From assembly GCA_009663005.1 (NCBI GenBank), contig VIGQ01001399.1:1-13543 (forward strand): a stretch of DNA of 13,543 nt, in the 5' to 3' direction. Source of the stretch: Actinidia chinensis. Its lineage: Eukaryota; Streptophyta; Magnoliopsida; Ericales; Actinidiaceae. The notes beneath the pieces were generated by a model. It was not told where the DNA came from. It did no database searches and saw nothing but the letters and a program-made list of their open reading frames with translations. A program made the translations under genes and the position numbers. Below are positions 1-7,560 of this stretch, piece after piece; the first letter of the stretch is position 1; the number at the start of each line of letters is the position of its first letter.

Positions 1-395
1 GACAAGCCAGTTATAGAGAGAAACGGCCTAGACAAAGCGTTTTAAGCAAAAAAAAAGTGGGACAGGCAGTTAGAATTAGAGTTTAGAGAGAGAGAGAGGT
101 GGACAAGAGTTTAGAGAGAAAAGGTGGACAGGAATTTAGAGAGAGAGGTTGACAAAGATTAAAGAGAAAATGTGGATAGGAGTTTAGAGAGAGAGAAAAG
201 GTGGACAAATATTAGAGAGAAAAGGTGGACATGAGTTTAGAGAGAGAGAGGTGGACAAATATTAGAGAGAAAAGGTGGATAGGAGTTTTGGACAAATATT
301 AATGAGGTGGACAGAGAGAGAAAAGGTGGACAAATATTAGAGAAAAATGTGAACAGGAGTTGAGAGAGAGAGAGAGAGAGGTGGATGTTTGTAGA
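1..395. repeat. GA-rich minisatellite, about 13 degenerate units
   Basis: About 13 units start with GTGGACA, GTGGATA or a close variant, at roughly 58, 99, 124, 148, 172, 201, 225, 251, 275, 307, 326, 349 and 381. Each is 19-32 bases long, most about 24-26, and most end in an AGAGAGA tract. Two unit types tend to alternate: one has GGAGTTTAGAGAG after the head, the other AAATATTAGAGAG. This suggests a dimeric unit of about 50 bp. The first 57 bases contain more degenerate copies, so the array probably continues to the left of the window. A further relic lies at 604-660, beyond the inserted MITE. No open frame runs through it. Non-coding tandem repeat; function unknown. Confidence 0.85.
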
Positions 396-396
396 G

Positions 397-600
397 GAGT
401 TGATTTGGATCAAGTTTTTGTTTGGTGAAGCAGTCTTAAAATATAAAAAATATTATTTTGTACACATAAAAGACAAAGACGACTTCATTTTGGTTATTAA
501 CATAAAATGAGTTATTTTTTGATTAATTAAAATATCATTTTGATCTTTAAATGCTTTGAAACCACTTTACCAAACAAAAACTTTGGAGGATCCGAACTGC
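397..600. mobile_element. MITE-like element with 23-bp imperfect terminal inverted repeats
   Basis: Bases 412-434 and the reverse complement of 561-583 match at 20 of 23 positions; both contain AAGTTTTTGTTTGGT. A looser match, GGATC, continues outward on each side (407-411 and 588-592), so the true ends may lie a few bases further out. The interior is AT-rich and non-coding, and the length of about 170-200 bp fits a miniature inverted-repeat transposon. It splits the minisatellite, whose relic resumes at about 604. I could not find a clean target-site duplication, so the superfamily (hAT, Mutator or other) stays open. Confidence 0.6.
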
Positions 601-603
601 GAG

Positions 604-992
604 ATGAGTGAGATTGAGAAAAGGTGGACAGGAGGGATTTGTTAGAGGAGTGAGATTCCTTAGTAATCAGTTCACATACATTTCATGATTTGATATTTTT
701 AACGAATCTTTGAAGGTTAGTTTCCGCAAGAGAAAAAATATTGATGCGAAAAAGAAGAATAAACACTAAATAGAATAATGAGAGGATTGAGGACATAAAA
801 TAAGTGGAGTCAATTGATCCTTTTTAATAGAAAATATATTATTAGTTCTTACATTAATTTACTATTATATAATTGATCTCACAAAAAAATCAGAATTACT
901 CATAGAATATATTTATTAAATATAATTGGACCCCCGCCCAAAAATATTTTTACGAGTTTGACTTCACTAAAATTATTTTTTAGCTCCGCTTT
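604..992. other. Minisatellite relic then AT-rich DNA without genes
   Basis: Bases 604-660 carry an isolated minisatellite-type unit (GTGGACAGGAG followed by a TTAGAGGAGTGAGATTCCT-like tail). A similar unit and tail lie at about 9533-9567. The rest is AT-rich with stop codons in all frames. A short C-rich patch near 929-940 and AGCTCCGCTTT near 982-992 recall wording seen in decayed plant transposons, but I see no paired ends. Confidence 0.5.
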
Positions 993-1460
993 AAGCATAA
1001 TAGGAACAATTTGTTTTGTTTATTAAACCATTTTTTTTTACTTTTTTTGATTCTTTTATTTGAAAAAGAGTTCAAATTGAAGGGCAAGTTACCTACCTCA
1101 TGTGAGGTTTCTCAATAAAGCAGACCCCTCCCTGTGGTCCTGATATTTACACTGACCCACTCTCTTAAAGGTGTTGAAATTCAACCTCTTCACCTGATTT
1201 TTGTATTTTTCTAAATTTTGCTTGGATAGAAGTTTTAATTGTGGAATTAGAGTTTTAAAATAGTATAATTCGTGTTTTGTTAATTCCGTTTTCTCAATAT
1301 TTTTACAAAAACTATTTGTTTAGCAAGAGATAATAAAGGAACTTACGGAGGAGGGGGATCAGTTAATTTGATCAAATAAAAATCAGAAAATAAAAATGCA
1401 ATTGCTATGAGAGGACTTTTTCAGTTTACTCATAGAATTTATCACTGTTCATTTCCTTTA
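993..1460 (+). repeat. Dispersed repeat copy A, paralogous to 8076-8650
   Basis: This segment aligns colinearly, in the same orientation, with 8076-8650. Shared blocks include TAAGCATAATAG (993), CTGACCCACT (about 1153), TATAATTCGTGTT (about 1264), AGTTAATTTGATCAAAT, and AGGACTTTTTCAGTTT followed by TTTATCACTGT. The two are heavily diverged with indels. The part near 1090-1160 has the CCTC...GTGAGG...ATTTACACTGACCC pattern also seen near 10018. Both copies are non-coding. They could be old LTRs, copies of a dispersed non-autonomous element, or an old duplication. Confidence 0.65.
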
Positions 1461-1497
1461 CTATTTGAAGGACCTTTAGATTAAAAAGCCCCTAAAG

Positions 1498-1518
1498 TAA
1501 AAAAAAAAAAAAAAAAAA
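1498..1518. repeat. Homopolymer A tract
   Basis: An uninterrupted run of about 20 A residues just after repeat copy A. It could be the tail of a retroposed element, but no clear retroelement body or target duplication is visible, so it may simply be a microsatellite. Confidence 0.8.
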
Positions 1519-1549
1519 TGAACCCAGCCAGAATTTATGTATCTCTTTA

Positions 1550-1660
1550 ATATTTTTATTTATTATGCTTGCATCTCTTTTAACAAAAGTACTATGCTTG
1601 TCATCTCTTTTAACTATTTTTTATTTATTATGCTTGTTCATCTCTTTTAACTAAGAAGTT
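1550..1660. repeat. Three-copy short tandem repeat
   Basis: The motif TATGCTTG followed by CATCTCTTTTAAC occurs three times, starting at 1564, 1593 and 1629. Spacings are 29 and 36 bases. The longer spacing comes from an extra TATTTTTTATTTAT stretch, which is also present before the first copy. Non-coding and AT-rich; probably replication slippage. Confidence 0.8.
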
Positions 1661-1816
1661 AAATATGCGTGTTTCTTAAATATGTTTTATTTATTAGCTA
1701 AGTGGTGTATTCATAAATACAATTTAATAATATAAATTAAGAGGTAATTTGTTTTTTATTGTTTGAAAAATATGAAGAGAAGTATACATAGCCATAGAAA
1801 CAATTACGTGAGATGA

Positions 1817-1936
1817 ACCCAGAATTGGTTGGTGGAAGACCATGCTCTGAAGAACCATCTTTGGGTCTTTGTCAATGCTCTTATGGACAACCCTTCATTT
1901 AATTCTCAGACCAAGAAGACACTTATAACAAAGTGA
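1817..1936 (+). pseudogene. TOP2: DNA topoisomerase II exon fragment (broken)
   Basis: The frame read from 1817 is open to a TGA at 1934-1936 and closed upstream by a TGA at 1814-1816. From about 1841 to 1933 its translation contains KNHLWVFVNAL, then DNPSFNSQTK and TLITK. This closely matches a conserved block I recall in eukaryotic type II topoisomerases (roughly HLWVFVNALIDNPAFDSQTK in plants). The enzyme passes one DNA duplex through another in the nucleus. The block belongs to its ATPase/transducer half; the full protein is about 1,450-1,500 residues. Only about 31 codons remain: no start, no ATP-binding or catalytic tyrosine region, and a stop where the protein should continue. Substitutions relative to the remembered family (I to M, A to S, D to N, E to K) fit relaxed selection. 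Probably an exon piece captured by a transposon or a very old gene copy. Orthology is recognised from memory, not from a search. Confidence 0.82.
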
Positions 1937-2329
1937 AAAAAATAATTTTTGAGAAAATAGTAGAAATATGTTTTTAATTTATTGAAGACTACTCTCGTTA
2001 AAAACTAAATAAGATACCAATATCTGAAAAAGTATTATGCAAAATTGAATATGATCCTAAAATGTAAACTATAAACATATAAAATTTTTCCAAGGAGGTC
2101 GATTTTCGCAAGCGAAACTCCAAGGGAGATAATGGTATTGTCGTCCTTTTTTGGTGACACAGAGATTCATTGAAGGGTTTTTTTAGTGGGGAAAAAACCA
2201 AACCCCCCCCAATCCGAGAAGAGACATTATCATATTTGATAGGATATAATTGTCCTTGAGGACGCAACAATAAGTCAAAAGGATCTATGCACAATGCTTC
2301 TATTATTAGAACGGACCTGATTAAGGTAC
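1937..2329. other. Unassigned DNA, no supported gene
   Basis: AT-rich to about 2085, then more balanced (2085-2300), with an A/C-rich patch and an 8-C run near 2203-2210. A 98-codon minus-strand frame covers 1998-2294. Its translation matches no family I know, and part of it reads through homopolymers, so I do not call it. The 2085-2300 stretch could be a decayed retrotransposon or captured piece. Confidence 0.4.
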
Positions 2330-2520
2330 CCCCCCATCAAAAGTCCCCCCGCCGGTCCGCGCGGTCGATTCATGCCCGTAAAGCTCTTGTTTGACTCAAG
2401 TCAAGAATTAAGATAGGTCGAGCCTGAGCCCAATTTTAAGTGCCCGTGTTATGATTCGCCCCTGAAGGCCTGAGAGAGCCTGATGCAACAAAGCAAGGTT
2501 GTGAGGCCACTTTATGACAA
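2330..2520. other. GC-richer island, possible decayed LTR or TE piece
   Basis: This is one of the few GC-rich patches. It has C runs at 2330-2336 and 2345-2350, a CCGCCGGTCCGCGCGGTCG stretch, and TCGAGCCTGAGCCC-type wording typical of plant dispersed repeats. There is no long open frame, terminal repeat or target duplication. Family unknown. Confidence 0.35.
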
Positions 2521-2589
2521 CTAGATTTTTTTTTATGTCATGTGTATCACTTTTTGTTATCTCATACAAATTAATAAAAAAAATTGAAA

Positions 2590-2665
2590 GTTGTGCAAAT
2601 TGATTGACAAATATATATACATTATATAATACATATAATAATATATATATATAATAATAAAGGTC
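2590..2665. repeat. AT-rich low-complexity tract
   Basis: Mostly alternating A and T with short ATATATAT and ATAATA runs over about 70 bases. Non-coding; probably prone to slippage and hairpins. Confidence 0.75.
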
Positions 2666-2714
2666 AGCGTGAACAGTAAGGGGTGTGACCACCAACTTTT
2701 TTTCATTGCCTCTA

Positions 2715-2935
2715 CTCCCAATAAAGTTTCTGTAAATTATAATTTCAGTCCTAGACTTTTTGATAATTACAGTTGGTCATATAGTTTCTGAATTATTATA
2801 GTTTGATCCTTTAGAATTACTAATAATTGACAGATTGGTCTCTAGAGTTGCTGTTGTAATTGTTGTAAATTACATTTTGAGACCCTTTTAAGTTTCGGTT
2901 ATGGTCATTTTTGTCTTCAAAAATTTTTTAATTTG
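2715..2935. repeat. Quasi-periodic dispersed repeat of about 30-bp phrases
   Basis: Phrases such as AATTTCAGTCCTAGA, AGTTGGTCATATAG, AGTTTGATCCTTTAG and AGATTGGTCTCTAGAG recur about every 30 bases, separated by TAATTAC-like spacers. Sequences of this style are common in plant intergenic DNA, usually inside non-autonomous transposons. No ends found; non-coding. Confidence 0.55.
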
Positions 2936-2940
2936 TCAAT

Positions 2941-3185
2941 TTGACCCCAAAAATTTTGACTTTTGGCAGGATTGGCCCAGTGAACATTCAAAGCACAGAA
3001 GGGGATATGTGTTTTTTTCAAACAACAGGGGGGGTTATGTGCCATTTTTTACCAATGGGAGGTTATGTGCCTAACAAGTTTCAAACAAAACTTGGAGGTC
3101 AATCTGTTCACTTTAAACCACAAAGGGGTTATATGTTTTGGGGTCAACCACAGGGGAGTAAAGGTAGTTCCCCTATATTTTTTTA
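2941..3185 (+). repeat. Quasi-periodic dispersed repeat (CACAGGGG...TTATGTG phrases)
   Basis: About six diverged phrases of roughly 30 bases share an (A)CA(C)AGGGG(G) head, TTATGTG or TTATATG, and a TTTCAAA or TTTAAACC tail. Examples start near 2993, 3025, 3055 and 3119. A 93-codon plus-strand open frame runs through it, but it is made of these phrases and is not a gene. The pattern is a familiar plant repeat idiom; the family is unnamed here. Confidence 0.6.
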
Positions 3186-3269
3186 TAAACGAAAGAAAAA
3201 AAAATATGGTTCAAAAATTTAATAAATTTTTTTTTAAAAATTCGATGGTGATTGATTAGTTATAAAATT

Positions 3270-3876
3270 TTTAAGGAAAGAATAGAAATTGAGGGTAAAT
3301 ATAAAAGTTATAAGGTGAGAGTAAAAAAGGTTATAAATTTATAATAATATTTTATATAAAAATTTGAAAGGAAAGTAGTAAAAAGAAAAAAAAACCAAGA
3401 AAGCAATGAGCTTATAAGAAAAAAATAAAGGGTTATAAAAAGTTATCATAATTTTTTTAATATAAAAATTAAGAAGTGAAAGTAAAAAGGAAAAAAAAAA
3501 AGAATAATAAAGCGGGTATTAAAAAAAGAAGAAAAAAAAAATTGAATGGCAAAATTATCATTTAAGAAGGGAATTGAGCCCGGTGTAAAAGTTGAAAGTA
3601 TTTAAAAACAAATGTCACATCAATGAGGGTGGGCCCGTTGGTCGAGGGAAAAAAAAAAAAAGCAGCTCTTTTATATTAGTTTTAACTTCTATTAGTAGTT
3701 TTCTGAGAAAGAAATCGTTACTTGTGCGGTTTACCTTATTGTGATTATGTTTATTTTTTATTTTTATTTTTATTTTTATGTGTTTACTACAATGTAGGAT
3801 ATCCTCAAATTAATTGAATTTTTTTTAATTTTTTTTTTTTTTTTTGCGTAGTGCCGTGTGGCAAGGGAAATACGAG
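3270..3876 (+). mobile_element. Helitron-like element 1, 3' portion
   Basis: The end at 3846-3876 aligns with the better terminus at 6131-6163: both run GC(G/A)TAGTGCC, a hairpin, GGCA, GGG, AATAC or AATTAC, then a (C)TAG-like end. Here the hairpin is TGCC/GGCA (3852-3855 with 3860-3863) and the end is degraded to TACGAG. The 3420-3760 part resembles 7150-7480 of element 3, sharing GGGTTATAAA, ATATAAAAATT, GAAGTGAAAGTAAAAA and a TGGTCGAGG or TGGTCAAGG block. No replication-helicase gene is present, so it is non-autonomous. Its 5' end is not recognised; the start given is only where similarity to element 3 begins. Confidence 0.6.
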
Positions 3877-4652
3877 CCTGTATTATAACAATCACAAACT
3901 ACATTTGAATCTCAAATATATTCTCTCGCTATCTGACGGTTTCTTAAATACATTTGTGTTGATATAACGGCTCAGATGTCACCTTCAATTATTGATTTCC
4001 GCCCAAAAAACATCATTTTTGGATCCATTGGTTGAAAATTAAGTTTACTTTAAACCACGGTCCAATTACTGCGATCCTCTCTCTCAAACCAACTCTCTAC
4101 CCTCACAGTCACTCCTCTTTCACACGCCAACCCTGCCTGTTGAACCCCCTCTCCCCCAACACCAATATAACAGTCACAATACTCTCTCTCTTTCCAAACA
4201 GCACCATGGTTTGTGGTTTTCTTGATGTTCTTTCTTTCCTTTTCTTTACTTTTTGCGTTTGTTTGTTGAGAAAATTTAGGAAAAATAAGAAAGAAAGCCT
4301 AAGAAAGAAAACTGAAGTGCATCTGATTTTGGATCTGGGTTTTGATGGTTATTTGATTTTTATTATCTTCTGAGACTTCCCAGTCGTTCAATCTGTGTTT
4401 TTATTTTTTCACATGGTTTATTGTTTTAGATTTCAATTTTTTTCGCTGTTGTTTGTTAGTTGCGAAATGTAAGGAAAATAAAGGAAATCATAAGAAAAGG
4501 GAAACTAGAGATGATCTTGGTTATTCCCCAATTTTTTGGTTGTATGTATGAACTTGATTTATGGATAGGGGTTTTGATGAAATCTTGATTTCTGAATCTA
4601 GGTGGTTGTTTGATGTGGATCTTTTCAGAAGTACAAACTGATTTGGAGGAGC

Positions 4653-4685
4653 GGAGGGAGGAGAGGAGAGAGAGGAGAAGAGGAG
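4653..4685 (+). repeat. Homopurine GA/GGA tract
   Basis: A purine-only run of 33 bases, extending upstream through a single C at 4652 to about 4645. Such mirror-like purine tracts can adopt triplex DNA. It lies just after the CTTTTCAG acceptor-like site. Confidence 0.8.
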
Positions 4686-5133
4686 TTCCTTCATGAGAAG
4701 AATGGAAGACACAACACACCAGTCCAAAAAGGCAATCTTTTCTTTTAGCCGATTTGTTAGCTGATTGCAATTATTTCTAGTCTGGGGTTTAGACTTCTTT
4801 CACACCTCTGTAGTCTGTCCCAATTACCAACAAAAAACCATGCGATTGATTAATACTACACCACACATGCACTCTGTTTTGTTGCAGCTTGAGGACCAAA
4901 GTGGGGTTTTGTGATTGCGAGCCGAGGTTTTTCAGGACCCCATTGGTCATTTTTGCTCTGTTTTCCCCCCCAAAGTCCTATAGGGTTCTTTTGTTGATCA
5001 GGGCGGGAGTGGAATGGTAAATGCCCTTTGCTATGTTTTTTGTTTCTTAAACGTTTTTTGTGGGGGGTGGTGTGTGTGTCTCCAAGGGTGAATCTTGCTT
5101 AGAACATGGCATTTTTGGGTTTTGGTTTGCAGA

Positions 5134-5147
5134 ATGGGGGGGGGGGG
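5134..5147 (+). repeat. Poly-G run
   Basis: About 13 consecutive G residues after GGTTTGCAGAAT. Probably a slippage-prone homopolymer, with assembly length uncertain. Confidence 0.75.
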
Positions 5148-5215
5148 GTCTAGAGGGAGACTTCTGTACACAAGCGTTCTAAGGGTAAACCCATTAGCCT
5201 TTTGTTTGGTTACAT

Positions 5216-5640
5216 ACAAAGATCAATAAATAAGAGAACAGGAAGGAGGACACTCATCTTCAAGGAAATAAAGAAACAAGATCAATGTTATAATAATTTC
5301 TAAAAAAAAAAAAATCAATCCATATCAAGGATCAATTATGCACGCTCATTGCATGGACACTGTCCCTAGCATTGATTCACAGGAAATTTGTTAAAGATCG
5401 AAGATCTTACCCTTTATTTGACATTAATTCACTGAAAATTTGCTGAGGGCAAGCAAAAACAGAAAAAATACGCAGAAGAAATTGAGGCTTACAAGCAAAA
5501 AAAAGGAATAGGCCTAAAAAAAAAAAAAAAAAGAAAAAAAAAAAAAAACAAACAAAAAAAAAAACCAAAAAAAAAGAAAAAAAAGCCAACCAAAGGAAAG
5601 AAAACATAAAAAAAACCAACAACCAACCCCAATACAAGAA
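5216..5640. other. No gene; A-rich low-complexity DNA from 5500
   Basis: Bases 5216-5490 are unremarkable. A short imperfect direct repeat (ATTGATTCAC at 5371 and ATTAATTCAC at 5423, each followed by GAAATTTG or GAAAATTTG) is visible. From about 5500 to 5635 the plus strand is dominated by A runs broken by single C or G. The 76-codon minus-strand frame over it is almost all phenylalanine and is an artefact. Confidence 0.6.
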
Positions 5641-5931
5641 GGAAGAGAGGAGCTGATTAAAATCTAGAACAGGTAGCTTTACAATTGTTTAAGGAAGAGA
5701 AGACACAGAATAACATAATTAAGACCCTTCTTTTAAAAATTGCTGGATTTGGGCGGCCTTTATTGGTTATTTTTGAGACGAATTTGTGAGTTCTTGATCG
5801 ATGAGCATTGAAATCAATTATATTTTAAGTTATATCCAGGGAAAAAGACTACAAAACTAATAGATTATTTCTTCAAAAAAAAATATAACTTAAAAAAGAA
5901 TAATTGCAAAAGGATCACTAATTATATGATG

Positions 5932-6053
5932 TATGAATACTCTTCCTTGAGCTGGTTATGTTAACACAAATCTGATCTTCAATTTTTATATGAATATATG
6001 AATACTCTTCCTTGAACTGGTTATGTTAACACAAATCTGATATTCAATTTTTA
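5932..6053 (+). repeat. 65-bp tandem duplication, two copies
   Basis: The 57 bases from 5932 recur at 5997 with only two differences (GAGCTGG against GAACTGG, and GATCTTC against GATATTC). The period is 65. The core includes CTTCCTTGA and GGTTATGTTAACACAAATCTGA. The near-identity shows it is much younger than the surrounding repeats. Confidence 0.9.
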
Positions 6054-6130
6054 AAAATTGAAGTTTATATATTATATTTTTTTTAGGTTGTAAAACTCTA
6101 ATGAATACGCATAAGAGTTTTTTTTTTTTT

Positions 6131-6163
6131 TGCATAGTGCCTGTGGGCACGGGCAATTACTAG
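6131..6163 (+). other. Helitron 3' terminus: hairpin plus CTAG
   Basis: GTGCC (6137-6141) pairs with GGCAC (6146-6150) across a TGTG loop. Ten bases later comes CTAG (6160-6163), followed by T. A short hairpin about 10 bases before a CTRR end, with insertion before T, is the established hallmark of a Helitron 3' end. The preceding T-run is also present before the element 1 terminus. Confidence 0.7.
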
Positions 6164-7560
6164 TATAATACAAAGCACAAGTACGTTTGAATTTTAAATT
6201 TATCTCTCGCTAGCTACGGTTACAAAAAAAAAAAAATTTAATTTGAATTAATTCACGACTGAGATTTCACCTGAAATTATAATTTTTTCCCCAAAAAAAT
6301 ATCACTTTCACTCTCTCTTTCCTCCCATGTCGCTCTCCATCTAACTCTACACTCATCCATCTCCTCTCTATTCACTTTCACAACCACGCATTTTATATTT
6401 CTTTTTAATACCCTTTCATTGGTGGTTGTTAACTTTCACAAGGGTCCTAATTTTTATATCATAATGTTTTTTCTAAAAAGAGTTATAAGTCCCTCTTTAT
6501 TTTTCTCTTTTAATATCTCCATTCCTTCCGAATTTTATATAAAAAAAATTATGATAAAGTTATAATTCTTTTATTCCTCACCTTAGGTTTTTTACCACAG
6601 AAAAATATGATCAGATTTTTTATTTTTTTAAAATTTCAGTGGGTTGATAGTTATATGTTCTTTTATTTGAGATTTTTTTTAATATCCTTGATTTTTTTTT
6701 TTTACTTTCATTGCGGAATTTTTATATAAGTAAGATACAACATAAATATATATTTGCTTTTGGAGGAGATATTAATTAGATAAGTACTGTTCTTCTGTAA
6801 TATTGAATTCTACGACTGGTTCGTTTCCGATATCAGTCTAGAAAAGTATTACTATTCCTCATTCGGTCTCAATGAATAGAAGCAAACTATTTATGGATAT
6901 AACTAACAATAACTCATGTATTAATTTATACAAAGGAACTAGTGCCTCAATCACGTAGCAAGTAACAAATAACAAATACCATATAAGTCTATCAACCCAT
7001 CAAACATTTTTAAAAAGATTAAAAATTTTAATTTTTTTTGTTCTTTTTATAACAACCATAAGTTGAGAGCTAAAAAAATTATAACTTTATCATAATTTTT
7101 TTTTTATATAAAAATTTAAAGTGCAAGTAACAAATAAAAAAACATCAGGCGGTATAAAAGAAAAAAAATAACGGGTTATAAATTTCATCATATAATTAAT
7201 TGGATCATATATAAAAATTCGAAGTGAAAGTAAAAAAAAAATTTATGGGTTTAAAAAAATAATAACGGGTTTATTAAAAAAATAAAAAGGTTTTATAGCA
7301 AAATTGTAGTTTGAGAAAGATTGATGGTAAAATTGAAAGTCAAAAAAATTCGATCGGGGGGTGGGGTGGTCAAGGAGTGAGAAAACAACTCTACTATTTA
7401 GTTTTAGATTTGTTGGGTATGAGATTAGTTAATTCTTTGAGAAATACTGAGAGTTTATCTTATTTGTGATTTTTTTTATTTGTTCTTCTGTATGACAAAT
7501 CATCAAATTGATAAAAAAAATTATTTTGATTTTTTACTATTGGGCACGGGTAATTCCTAT
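6164..7560 (+). mobile_element. Helitron-like element 3
   Basis: It begins immediately after the element 2 terminus with TATAATACAAAGCACAAGT, ACGTTTGAATTTTAAAT and TCTCTCGCTAGCTACGGTT, matching the first bases of element 2. It ends at about 7557-7560, after GGGCACGGGTAATTCCTA, the counterpart of GGGCACGGGCAATTACTAG at 6146-6163. The left half of the hairpin (GTGCC) has decayed to CTATT, so this terminus is damaged. The 6300-6390 stretch is pyrimidine-rich like the start of element 2. The interior has a long imperfect inverted repeat and degenerate direct repeats, and no transposase gene. Confidence 0.55.
6440..7250. repeat. Long imperfect inverted repeat inside Helitron 3
   Basis: Bases 6532-6572, reverse-complemented, match 7072-7114 closely (AATTATAACTTTATCATAATTTT and TTATATAAAA cores). 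Weaker similarity extends outward on both arms: AGTTATAAGTCCC near 6481 resembles the reverse complement of GGGTTATAAA near 7165. The right arm also contains diverged direct copies of an approximately 80-90-bp phrase (ATATAAAAATT, then GAAGTGAAAGTAA), also found in element 1. The arms are separated by about 500 bases of unrelated AT-rich DNA. Confidence 0.6.

Larger units (their letters stand above)
4030..5215 (+). other. Candidate captured gene fragment (UTR/intron-like) inside Helitron 2
   Basis: The start (4060-4205) is pyrimidine-rich with repeated CTCTCTC and ACTC phrases, like a plant 5' untranslated region, followed by an ATG in good context (CACCATGG, 4206). T-rich intron-like stretches follow, with acceptor-like sites CTTTTCAG (4621-4628), GTTTTGTTGCAG (4876-4887) and GGTTTGCAG near 5125-5133. 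Sequence after these sites is less AT-rich than its surroundings. The reading frames are short (113 codons at 4032-4373; a 23-codon frame starts near 4694) and match no protein family I recognise. Gene capture is inferred from composition and setting, not from homology. Confidence 0.4.
3877..6163 (+). mobile_element. Helitron-like element 2, full-length candidate
   Basis: It starts directly after the 3' end of element 1 and ends at the CTAG at 6160-6163. Its first 65 bases (TATTATAACAATCACAAACT, then ACATTTGAATCTCAAAT and TCTCTCGCTA) resemble the first 60 bases of element 3. Helitrons are rolling-circle transposons: they have no inverted repeats, keep a short 3' hairpin before a CTRR end, and often carry captured gene pieces. 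The interior differs completely from element 3, as is usual for members of one family that share only their ends. The canonical 5' TC is not visible, so the left boundary is inferred from the junction. Confidence 0.6.

Noticed and set aside
1998..2294. 98-codon minus-strand frame
   Set aside because: No known family, reads through homopolymers, and shows no splice or promoter context; left as unassigned.
4032..4373. 113-codon frame with a hydrophobic middle that could suggest a membrane protein
   Set aside because: It runs through pyrimidine-rich leader-like DNA; hydrophobic residues follow simply from T-rich codons.
5165..5310. Plus-strand open stretch following the CAG at 5133
   Set aside because: Basic, low-information translation with no known motif; no flanking donor site.
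5407..5637. 76-codon minus-strand frame rich in phenylalanine
   Set aside because: It is the translation of a poly-A low-complexity tract.
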